Origin: Coxiellaceae bacterium
GTDB taxonomy: Bacteria; Pseudomonadota; Gammaproteobacteria; Coxiellales; Coxiellaceae
Direction: 5' to 3'
DNA: 8,195 bases
Assembly (NCBI GenBank): GCA_014238445.1
Contig: JABABC010000147.1
Location: 1 to 8,195, forward strand
Shown here: one piece after another, positions 1 through 5,662 of the stretch
Position numbering within the stretch: position 1 is the first letter of the stretch
Layout of the letters: the number at the start of each line of letters is the position of its first letter
Translations under genes and position numbers: made by a program
The notes under the pieces: model-generated
Told to the model about the DNA's origin: nothing
What the model saw: the letters and a program-made list of their open reading frames with translations, nothing else
Databases searched by the model: none

Positions 1-710
1 CAATCGACGCAGGGTTTAAACGCATCAACATCGATTTAATGCACGGGCTCTCCCATCAAACACCAGAGCAAGCCTGCAATGATTTACAGCAAGCTTTACA
101 ATATCCACTGGAACACCTGTCTTGGTACCAACTCACCATCGAACCGAATACGTATTTCCATCATCATCCACCCCCACAGCCTGACCATGACACGCTGTTT
201 GAGATTCAACAGCATGGGCAAGCATTATTACGCCAGCATGGCTTTAACCCCTATGAAATTTCAGCCTATGAAAAAAACCATCAAGCCTGTCGACATAATC
301 TAAATTATTGGGAATTTGGCGACTATCTTGGTATAGGTGCAGGCGCACACGGCAAGATCACCCATCATGAGACACAAACCATTTTTCGTTACTGGAACAT
401 TAAACACCCCACACACTATTTAAAAGCTCATACACACTATCAAAAAGCGATAAAAACGTTACATCCCAATCAACTACCCGAAGAATATATGATGAATGCG
501 CTGCGACTTAAACAACCCTGTTTGTTCAAACCCTTTGAGCACCGCACCGGTTTATCACGAGCTCATCTTCAACCCACACTGAGACAACTCGAAGATGAGG
601 CACTCATTCACAGACAAGACAATGGCTTTACACTCACTGATTTAGGTCAGCGTTTTACCGATGATGTAGTGATGGCGTTTTTAGAAAAAGAAACCATGAA
701 TCATCAATAG
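1..710 (+). CDS. hemW: HemW (radical-SAM heme chaperone, formerly HemN-like YggW), C-terminal part
   Basis: Partial gene: the reading frame is already open at base 3, so the first in-frame ATG (39) is internal; about 235 residues are visible of a family usually near 380. The N-terminal CxxxCxxC iron-sulfur/SAM motif lies outside the window. The call rests on family signatures: a DLMHGL segment right at the start, LSWYQLTIEPNT, YEISAYEKN, and the very characteristic NLNYWEFGDYLGIGAGAHGK, followed by a HemN C-terminal domain (EEYMMNALRLKQP, then a winged-helix-like stretch ending FTLTDLGQRF). HemW proteins bind heme and are thought to deliver it to respiratory targets; they lack coproporphyrinogen oxidase activity, so older 'coproporphyrinogen III oxidase' labels are misleading. 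It is the last gene of its transcription unit or is followed after 105 bases by the MFS gene. No terminator is seen behind it. Confidence 0.93.
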   Translation, partial: IDAGFKRINIDLMHGLSHQTPEQACNDLQQALQYPLEHLSWYQLTIEPNTYFHHHPPPQPDHDTLFEIQQHGQALLRQHGFNPYEISAYEKNHQACRHNLNYWEFGDYLGIGAGAHGKITHHETQTIFRYWNIKHPTHYLKAHTHYQKAIKTLHPNQLPEEYMMNALRLKQPCLFKPFEHRTGLSRAHLQPTLRQLEDEALIHRQDNGFTLTDLGQRFTDDVVMAFLEKETMNHQ

Positions 711-752
711 CCACACAACTGAACTTAATGAGTCATGGTTATCCTACGTCTA

Positions 753-781
753 TTGACGATAGCGGTTAATCTCGACTATTG
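753..781 (+). promoter_or_regulatory. Possible promoter of the MFS-ridA unit
   Basis: A good -35-like hexamer, TTGACG, lies at 753-758. The -10 is poor: the only candidates 15-17 bases downstream (ACTATT or CTATTG, around 775-781) match the consensus weakly. The site lies inside the open frame that starts at ATG 735, which favours a translation start further downstream (816 or 837). Weak call. Confidence 0.25.
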
Positions 782-815
782 CCTCACACCCCAACTTGTG
801 CGTAGAATTCGCGCC

Positions 816-2063
816 ATGAAAAACTCCAATAAAACCATGACCACTCAAGGCTTAATTGCTTATATTTTAGCCACGCTATTTCTGTTATACGAAATGGCCA
901 TTCAATCATCACCGAGCATCATGGCAGCGCCCATCATGCAAGAGCTACACCTCAATGCAGCCATTTTTGGCACTGCCATGGGCATGTATTTCTATAGTTA
1001 TACCCTGATGCAAATACCGGCCGGCTTATTGTTTGACCGAGTATCGATTCGCTTACTGCTCATTCTTGCCATTGGCTTATGTATCTTAGGTAATCTATTA
1101 TTTGCCACCACACACGAAGCACTATGGTTAGGCATCGCTCGGATCATTATTGGCATGGGCTCAGCCTTCTCCTTTATCGCCGTACTGGTCATTGCAGATC
1201 ACTGGTTCCCCAGTCGACGTTTTGCACTACTCGTAGGTATCGCACAGTTAGTGGCAGCCATTGGCGCCATGAGTGGCGAGTTGCCTTTATCGTTTCTACT
1301 CAACCACACCGGATGGAGGCATGCTGCTATGATCTTAGCAGGCATTGGACTCCTACTGGCTATCGGAGTCTTTGTAGTGATTCGCGATCAACGCTCCAAG
1401 ATACCCGCTACCACGCAAGCTCGAGTGAGCACATCACTACTGACTATTATTCGCAATCCACAAACGTTGTGGGTCGGCTTTTATGCGTTTACCTCCTGGG
1501 CACCGATTGCCTTATTCGCTGAGCTGTGGGGTGTACCCTACCTCATGGATCGCTTTAATATAACCAATGTCATAGCCTCAACCTGCACAGCCATGATTTG
1601 GCTCGCCTTAGCACTTGCTAGCCCCTACTTAGGCTGGTATTCGAATCACATTGGCAAGCGCTGCTCGTTGTTACAATGGAGCTCCATTATTGGCTTAATC
1701 ACCAGTACATTAATTTTATTTGTGACACCACACTCACTCCTTATCAATACGCTCTTATTACTCGGCATGGGCATTGCAGGCGCCGGTCAAATCCTGACAT
1801 TTGCCGTTGTCAAAGACATTAACGAGCCACAACATTTAGCCACCGCCATTGGCTTTAATAACATGGCCGTGGTTGTGGGTGGCGCTATCTTTCAACCTTT
1901 AGTTGGCTTACTGTTACAATGGCATGCAACGCGTCATGGCTTAGGGGGGGAACACATCTACAGCCTTGAGGACTACACCTTTGCACTGACCGCCATTCCG
2001 TTTTGTTACATCGGCGGCTGGCTGGTGAGTCGTTATAAAATTCAAGAAACAGACTGCATGTGA
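816..2063 (+). CDS. Major facilitator superfamily (MFS) transporter, 12 predicted membrane helices
   Basis: Inner-membrane secondary transporter; substrate unknown. From ATG 816 it has 415 residues, normal for MFS. The N-half carries a motif-A-like loop between helices 2 and 3 (GLLFDRVSIR, about residues 70-79), and the equivalent loop of the second half reads YLGWYSNHIGKR (about 271-282). A C-terminal ATAIGFNNM...GGAIFQPLVG stretch (about 342-364) is typical of MFS families found in intracellular gammaproteobacteria such as the Legionella and Francisella phagosomal transporters; that likeness is from memory and does not fix a substrate. The frame is open to ATG 735, but the extra 27 residues are arginine-rich and unlike an MFS N-terminus, and a TTGACG box lies within them. 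ATG 837 is also possible; none of the starts has a strong Shine-Dalgarno site. ridA follows after 28 bases. A run of seven G's at 1944-1950 lies inside the gene. Confidence 0.87.
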   Translation: MKNSNKTMTTQGLIAYILATLFLLYEMAIQSSPSIMAAPIMQELHLNAAIFGTAMGMYFYSYTLMQIPAGLLFDRVSIRLLLILAIGLCILGNLLFATTHEALWLGIARIIIGMGSAFSFIAVLVIADHWFPSRRFALLVGIAQLVAAIGAMSGELPLSFLLNHTGWRHAAMILAGIGLLLAIGVFVVIRDQRSKIPATTQARVSTSLLTIIRNPQTLWVGFYAFTSWAPIALFAELWGVPYLMDRFNITNVIASTCTAMIWLALALASPYLGWYSNHIGKRCSLLQWSSIIGLITSTLILFVTPHSLLINTLLLLGMGIAGAGQILTFAVVKDINEPQHLATAIGFNNMAVVVGGAIFQPLVGLLLQWHATRHGLGGEHIYSLEDYTFALTAIPFCYIGGWLVSRYKIQETDCM

Positions 2064-2091
2064 ATTAACGAGAACTTAACAGGGAGTTACT

Positions 2092-2472
2092 ATGACTATT
2101 TCAAGCATTCACACGAATGACGCAGCACAACCCATTGGACCCTACCAACAAGCCTGTGCCTTCGATCAACTGCTCTGGACATCAGGACAAATTGGATTAC
2201 ACCCACACACCGGTGAACTAGCAGTAGACCCTGAAGCACAAATTCGTCAAGCACTGGACAATTGTCAAGCCATTCTTCAAGCAGGAAACAGTCACTGGCA
2301 ACACGTGATTAAAACCACGGTGTTTATTAATGATATGGCACTCATGCCAACCATCAATACACTCTACAGTGAATACCTAGGTGACCATCGCCCTGCCAGA
2401 AGTTGCATCGAAGTCAGCCAACTCCCTAAAGGGGCTTGTTTTGAAATTGAAGTCATTGCGATACGGCAATAG
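2092..2472 (+). CDS. ridA: RidA, enamine/imine deaminase (YjgF/YER057c/UK114 family)
   Basis: Cytosolic enzyme that hydrolyses reactive 2-aminoacrylate and related enamines/imines released by PLP enzymes, protecting those enzymes from damage; the family acts as a homotrimer. The 126 residues match the usual length end to end: QPIGPYQQA near the start, SGQIGLHPHTGEL (31-43), VIKTTVFINDM (72-82), and the signature RPARSCIEVSQLPKG (100-114). Arg103 corresponds to the catalytic Arg105 of E. coli RidA, and Cys105 and Glu118 correspond to Cys107 and Glu120, so the enzyme looks competent. The start is well supported by AGGGAG at 2081-2086, five bases before the ATG. It lies 28 bases behind the MFS gene and is probably translated from the same message. 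The partnership could mean that the transported compound feeds amino-acid metabolism, but RidA is found in many contexts. Confidence 0.95.
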   Translation: MTISSIHTNDAAQPIGPYQQACAFDQLLWTSGQIGLHPHTGELAVDPEAQIRQALDNCQAILQAGNSHWQHVIKTTVFINDMALMPTINTLYSEYLGDHRPARSCIEVSQLPKGACFEIEVIAIRQ

Positions 2473-2550
2473 CATGCCGTACTATTGTGCACTGGCCTGC
2501 CATTTTAAAATGGCATAGGGGATAAATCGAGAATGATTGAATGTCATTCT
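2462..2550. repeat. Cluster of three short inverted repeats behind ridA
   Basis: Three palindromic units follow one another. First, TACGGCA (2462-2468) pairs with TGCCGTA (2475-2481) around a 6-base loop that contains the ridA stop codon. Second, TGCCATTTTAAAATGGCA (2498-2515) is a perfect 18-base palindrome without loop. Third, AGAATGA (2530-2536) pairs with TCATTCT (2544-2550) around 7 bases. None is followed by a T-run, so none is a standard rho-independent terminator. They could slow transcription, protect the 3' end of the ridA message, or (the 18-mer) bind a dimeric protein. Confidence 0.5.
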
Positions 2551-2757
2551 GTCAGCACACAACAAAACCAACCCCTCACAGCACAGAACACTCCGGACAT
2601 CCAACTATCTACATAAAAAATAACTCATAACCAACTGAATAATATGACTTTATAACACCCCCCCCCTCATTCACCCCCCGCTGTTCAAAAAATAGTCTAT
2701 AGCTATTGTAAGGGTGAATAATTTAGCCCAGTCGATTAAACAAACCAGGGGAAAATA
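2551..2757. other. Non-coding stretch with C-tracts, upstream of a truncated gene
   Basis: No convincing gene on either strand from the ridA stop (2472) to 2757. The region is unusually poor in G on the + strand and contains a run of nine C's (2658-2666) and one of six C's (2674-2679), separated by TCATTCA. An A/T-rich stretch from about 2684 to 2735 could hold a promoter for the ATG at 2758 (TTCAAA at 2684-2689 and TATTGT/ATTGTA around 2704-2710), but the spacing of 14-15 bases is short. Confidence 0.4.
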
Positions 2758-2776
2758 ATGAAACAAGCTCAAACCA
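2747..2776 (+). pseudogene. 5' remnant of an unidentified gene cut by the insertion sequence
   Basis: AGGGGA at 2747-2752 stands five bases before an ATG at 2758, the spacing of a genuine ribosome binding site. The frame reads MKQAQT and then runs into the left end of the IS, where it continues for 11 meaningless codons to TAA at 2809-2811. On the far side of the IS (from 3933) no long frame resumes: all continuations stop within a few codons. So either only the start of a gene survives and the rest was lost, or the original product was very short. Function cannot be inferred from six residues. An alternative is a leader peptide or a chance start site. Confidence 0.4.
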
Positions 2777-2795
2777 TATACTGCTCCCCATTAAT
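2777..2795 (+). repeat. Left terminal inverted repeat of the IS
   Basis: Sequence TATACTGCTCCCCATTAAT. It pairs, as an inverted repeat, with the right end at 3914-3932 (14 of 19 positions; 11 of 14 in the inner part beginning TGC). The outermost base pair is uncertain because no target duplication fixes it. Confidence 0.65.
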
Positions 2796-2853
2796 GCAGA
2801 CCACTTGCTAAGGGAGTAAACTGGCTGCGAACTGAGTAATGGGAGCAAGTCAG

Positions 2854-3132
2854 ATGGTAAAAAGACGTCAGTGGACAAGCCAAGAAAAAAGTCAGATTGT
2901 TTTAGAAGGTATTAAGGGTCGCCCTGTTGCAGCTCTTTGTTTAGAGCATCAAATTAGTCAGTCTATGTATTATTCCTGGCGTGATCAGTTTTTATCACAC
3001 ATGAACCAAGCTTTTGAAACCAGGAAGGCAGGTCAGCGTGAGGCCTATCAGAATCAAAAGATCGACAAAATGAAAAAGATCATCGCAGACCTAACTATTG
3101 AGTTAAAAAAAAGCGACGAGGAAATGTGGTAA
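2854..3132 (+). CDS. IS3-family transposase OrfA (helix-turn-helix protein)
   Basis: DNA-binding half of the IS3 transposase. From ATG 2854 it has 92 residues. The first half has the usual three-helix HTH pattern (WTSQEKSQIVLEGIKG, then VAALCLEHQISQSMYYSWRDQF); the second half has a short leucine-zipper-like coil (IDKMKKIIADLTIELKK) used for multimerisation. The start is chosen at 2854 rather than the in-frame ATG at 2839 because GGGAG (2841-2845) lies eight bases before 2854, while 2839 has no site at a useful distance. The 3' end runs through a run of eight A's (3105-3112) and overlaps orfB, which is in the -1 frame. Alone, OrfA-type proteins act as regulators of transposition; the fused OrfAB is the transposase. 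The ribosome binding site can pair with the IS left end (see findings). Confidence 0.88.
   Translation: MVKRRQWTSQEKSQIVLEGIKGRPVAALCLEHQISQSMYYSWRDQFLSHMNQAFETRKAGQREAYQNQKIDKMKKIIADLTIELKKSDEEMW
3105..3113 (+). promoter_or_regulatory. Programmed -1 frameshift site (A8G) producing OrfAB
   Basis: The orfA frame reads TTA AAA AAA AGC here. A simultaneous slip on A AAA AAA (3105-3111) places the ribosome in the frame of orfB with no stop in between, giving ...ELKK-KRRGNVVT... and a fused product of about 353 residues from ATG 2854. This is the standard IS3-family way to make transposase. A downstream stimulating structure was not worked out. Confidence 0.75.
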
Positions 3133-3914
3133 CGTTAAGACAGCCCAGTCTAGCGGTTGCCAGAAGAAATACCCCCATTGTCAGTCAAATTAAGGCTATT
3201 AAACAGCAACACCCCTTCTGGGGATATCGTCGTATTTGGGCTTATCTAAACTATCATGATGGTATTGTGATTAATAAAAAACGTGTGTATCGCCTAATGC
3301 GGCATCATCAGCTATTAGTCAAAGAGCATCGTATCCTCAAGGCTAAAAGAGCCACGTACCCATCCAAACCTAAAGCGACATGCCCTAATCAAATTTGGGG
3401 AACAGACATGACCAAGGTCAAGTTGCCACATATTGGCTGGGCCTATATCGTTCTTGTTTTAGACTGGCACAGTAAAAAAATTGTCGGTCATAGCATTGCC
3501 TTAAGAAGTAAAACACAAGACTGGCTAGACGCGCTCAATAGTGCCTGTAACAAGCAGTTCCCACTAGGGATTCAATCGTATAGCCCTGTCTCTTTGGTGT
3601 CTGATAACGGATGCCAACCAACCTCGGGGCGATATATGAATGAATGCGGGTTGTTGGGTATTAAGCAGATCTTTACCAGCTTCAATAACCCGAAGGGCAA
3701 TGCCGAAACAGAGCGCATGATGAGGACGATGAAAGAAGAACTTATCTGGTCCAACGATTTTCAGTGTTTTGAACAATTAAGAGAAGCTCTAGATCTGTGG
3801 GTCTGTGAATACAATATGAATTATTGCCATTCAGCTATCGGCTATAAACCACCATGTGTGTTTGAAAAACAGTGGTTGGAACAAGCTAATAACTCTCCCT
3901 TATTGGCGGCTTGA
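3126..3914 (+). CDS. IS3-family transposase OrfB (DDE integrase domain)
   Basis: Catalytic half of the transposase. The N-terminal part has the HTH_21-like stretch HPFWGYRRIWAYL and INKKRVYRLMRHHQL; the rve/RNase-H-like core follows with all three acidic residues: Asp94 (WGTDMT), Asp160 (LVSDNG) and Glu196 (NPKGNAETER), the last two separated by exactly 35 residues, the DD(35)E spacing of IS3 enzymes. Lys203 seven residues after the Glu is also typical, as is the closing YNMNYCHSAIGYKPPCVFE. The frame is open upstream of the GTG at 3126, as expected if the protein is mainly made as an OrfAB fusion by -1 frameshifting. No stop or indel interrupts it, so the enzyme looks functional. The TGA stop overlaps a TTGACT box at the IS right end. 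Confidence 0.93.
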   Translation: MVTLRQPSLAVARRNTPIVSQIKAIKQQHPFWGYRRIWAYLNYHDGIVINKKRVYRLMRHHQLLVKEHRILKAKRATYPSKPKATCPNQIWGTDMTKVKLPHIGWAYIVLVLDWHSKKIVGHSIALRSKTQDWLDALNSACNKQFPLGIQSYSPVSLVSDNGCQPTSGRYMNECGLLGIKQIFTSFNNPKGNAETERMMRTMKEELIWSNDFQCFEQLREALDLWVCEYNMNYCHSAIGYKPPCVFEKQWLEQANNSPLLAA

Positions 3915-3941
3915 CTAACGGGGGGCATTACAGTTAGTCAA
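3911..3941. repeat. 9-base perfect inverted repeat across the IS right boundary
   Basis: TTGACTAAC (3911-3919) and GTTAGTCAA (3933-3941) are exact reverse complements separated by 13 bases (GGGGGGCATTACA). One arm is inside the IS, the other just outside it. It could form a hairpin after the orfB stop, but there is no T-run behind it. Confidence 0.6.
3914..3932 (-). repeat. Right terminal inverted repeat of the IS
   Basis: Read on the - strand as TGTAATGCCCCCCGTTAGT, with the canonical TG tip. It starts at the orfB stop codon. Its inner part (GTTAGTCAA on the - strand) is also repeated in inverted form just outside the element. Confidence 0.65.
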
Positions 3942-3975
3942 TGATGATCTTCCGTGTTATTTAAATCACGTTGTG

Positions 3976-4003
3976 CTTGATTATTAAGGCTTGGCTGTAT
4001 ACT
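3976..4003 (+). promoter_or_regulatory. Probable sigma70 promoter of the Sel1/kinase-like gene
   Basis: A strong -10 hexamer TATACT (3998-4003, five of six consensus bases) with a moderate -35, CTTGAT at 3976-3981 (16-base spacer) or TTGATT at 3977-3982 (15 bases). A start near 4010 would leave a leader of about 40 bases before ATG 4049. The promoter lies outside the IS, so the gene does not need an IS-borne promoter. Confidence 0.5.
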
Positions 4004-4048
4004 GTGCTTTCACGCACTTAAATCTCCATCCTGGGGCCAACTTTTTGT

Positions 4049-5662
4049 ATGGATAAACTCACACCTACACCGTTATTTGTTGTAAGAATTTCAATTGAAG
4101 AACAACTAAATCAGGCTAAAAGTAATTACATAAAGAAATGTTACCTTGACGCCCATTCTTTGTTCGAAAAGGCTGCCTTACGAGGCAGTCCTGAAGCTCA
4201 CTATTTTTTAGGCATCATGTATACAGAAGGTCAAGGAGTTGAAAAAGATATCAGCGTGGCTGTTACATGGGCATGTGACGCGGCTATTCTAGGAAACCTG
4301 ACTGCTATCAAGAACATGCAGTCTGATGAGTTCGCAGACCATCGCGCAGCATTGATCGACAATATAGATAGTTATTCCATGTCAAAGCAATACCAAATAG
4401 GTCTTTTGTTTCACAACATGGAGGGGCCTGAAGATCATGATCAGATAGCGTTTGAATTTTTCAAAAGATCTGCCGCCCAAGGTGATGAAAAAGCACAATA
4501 CATAAGGGGTTGGATGTATTTTAACAGCTTTATCATTGGGCCTCAGCCTCTCTCTGAGTTCAACACAGTTCAGCACGTCGTCTATGTCGCGAGCTTAGGA
4601 AGTAAACAAGCACGCAAACAATTACTATCTTTAGTCAATAATGAGAACTTTAAATACGAGGGGGAAATTACATTACCTGAAAATAACGTGAGAATGGTTT
4701 TACAAGGGAGTTTCATCTTAAATGGGGCTAAATTCGAAATCTTAGGTCAGGGTACTTATGGTATTGTTATCAGAGAGTGTGCTGATGACACGTATTGTTT
4801 AAAGTTAGAACACCGCATGGACTATGAGAATGAGAATATAAATTGCTTGCTTTCTTTGATTCGTGGTCCGACATCAGATTCACCCTCAGATGAGTATATC
4901 AATTTTGCGAAGCCTCATCGAACGGTCAGGATTTTTAATGAAATTAACCGTAAGTTGATTGATGATGAAGTCGTAGAAAAAGCACAGGTTGTTGATTTTT
5001 GTGGCTCAGAAGTGGTTAGGCTCCCATTATTAATCCCTGTTACCACAGAGAATAGTGATGAGGCGGGGCAAGCTTATGCGGCGATGGCACTTATATGCCT
5101 ACAAATTTATATGGACTCTGGCCGAATCATACCTGATATCATTGGTATCAATAATGCGATGTGGTCCCGCAAAACGAGATCACGTGAACTCGTATTTAAT
5201 GACATATCTAGTAGTTACAGTCAACGTAGAGGATCATTTTCGGGCATGTTTGAGACCGCAAGCACCATCAACAATATCCCAAACAATATTTTCAATGATT
5301 ATGCTAATTACTGGAAAGTCTTTGCAGATGAACATCCTCTCAAGGACACAGTCATTAAAATATTAATAGGATTGATTGTGTATGATTACAGTCAAAGTCT
5401 AGTTGAGCAAGCCAAAAAGGAACCAGTCACACAAGCTCCCAGCCATGACTTTGACCTTGGAGAAGTTGCTTTAGAGCATTATGAAAGCCTATTTAATGAT
5501 ATCTGCAACAGTCCTGCGCCAAGTGGCGAGAGCCATCTTGATAGCGGTGTGCGGGGGAAGCTGCGTGAGCTAATGCATAAGCTTAATCCGGACGCCCCTT
5601 GCTTTACTGAACCAGAGGAAGAAACTGTTTTCGTTACACAAAATATTAAAACATCCCCATAA
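4049..5662 (+). CDS. Sel1-like repeat protein with a C-terminal protein-kinase-like region; unassigned family
   Basis: 537 residues, not recognised as a named family. Residues 13-195 contain about three Sel1-like (TPR-type) helical repeats, best seen in AHSLFEKAALRGSPEAHYF (35-53) plus LGIMYTEGQGVEKD (54-67), and FEFFKRSAAQGDEKAQYIRG (135-154); such repeats usually bind proteins. Residues 225-390 read like a kinase fold: glycine loop LGQGTYGIV (232-240), candidate ATP lysine Lys252 (CLKLE), alphaC glutamate Glu298 (FNEINRKL), catalytic loop PDIIGINN with Asp363 and Asn368 in the normal D-x4-N spacing, and Asp385 (FNDIS) where DFG would be. HRD and DFG are therefore atypical; activity is uncertain. 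No signal peptide or membrane segment is evident; the tail (about 455-537) is polar and low-complexity. Ribosome binding site is weak (GGGG twelve bases before ATG). It stands alone with its own promoter, downstream of the IS and convergent with tatD. A secreted host-directed effector is possible but is inference only. Confidence 0.8.
   Translation: MDKLTPTPLFVVRISIEEQLNQAKSNYIKKCYLDAHSLFEKAALRGSPEAHYFLGIMYTEGQGVEKDISVAVTWACDAAILGNLTAIKNMQSDEFADHRAALIDNIDSYSMSKQYQIGLLFHNMEGPEDHDQIAFEFFKRSAAQGDEKAQYIRGWMYFNSFIIGPQPLSEFNTVQHVVYVASLGSKQARKQLLSLVNNENFKYEGEITLPENNVRMVLQGSFILNGAKFEILGQGTYGIVIRECADDTYCLKLEHRMDYENENINCLLSLIRGPTSDSPSDEYINFAKPHRTVRIFNEINRKLIDDEVVEKAQVVDFCGSEVVRLPLLIPVTTENSDEAGQAYAAMALICLQIYMDSGRIIPDIIGINNAMWSRKTRSRELVFNDISSSYSQRRGSFSGMFETASTINNIPNNIFNDYANYWKVFADEHPLKDTVIKILIGLIVYDYSQSLVEQAKKEPVTQAPSHDFDLGEVALEHYESLFNDICNSPAPSGESHLDSGVRGKLRELMHKLNPDAPCFTEPEEETVFVTQNIKTSP

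Larger units (their letters stand above)
2777..3932 (+). mobile_element. IS3-family insertion sequence (about 1.16 kb), apparently intact
   Basis: Two overlapping genes, orfA (helix-turn-helix) and orfB (DDE integrase), in the -1 arrangement typical of IS3. Imperfect terminal inverted repeats support the limits: the left end from 2777 (TATACTGCTCCCCATTAAT) and the reverse complement of the right end up to 3932 (TGTAATGCCCCCCGTTAGT) agree at 14 of 19 positions. The right tip is the usual TG/CA; the left tip is TA. A shorter reading (2782-3927, TGCTCC...GGGGCA) is also possible. No clear target-site duplication is visible with either limit; TAC occurs next to both shorter ends but one base out of register. 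The right end carries an outward-reading TTGACT (3911-3916), a possible -35 box. Subgroup not assigned; the left end resembles the TGTACTGC type of end seen in IS150-like elements. Confidence 0.87.

Noticed and set aside
1124..1522. 132-codon + strand frame inside the MFS gene
   Set aside because: It lies wholly inside the transporter in another frame, and its rich arginine, histidine and serine content does not look like a real protein.
2462..2550. Rho-independent terminator for ridA
   Set aside because: The stems are short or AT-centred and none is followed by a run of T's, so they are listed as inverted repeats only.
2839..2853. Upstream ATG (2839) as the start of orfA
   Set aside because: It has no ribosome binding site at a useful distance, while the ATG at 2854 has GGGAG eight bases ahead.
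2774..3936. Target-site duplication of the IS
   Set aside because: The three to five bases outside 2777 (..ACCA) and 3932 (GTTAG..) do not match. With the shorter limits, TAC is found on both sides but one base out of register, so it is not claimed.
3933..4048. Continuation of the gene broken at 2776
   Set aside because: All three frames stop within a few codons (for example TAG at 3935-3937 and TAA near 3961), so no second half can be shown.
5055..5366. 103-codon + strand frame inside the Sel1/kinase-like gene
   Set aside because: It is an out-of-frame shadow with no ribosome site and no motif; the main frame carries the kinase landmarks here.
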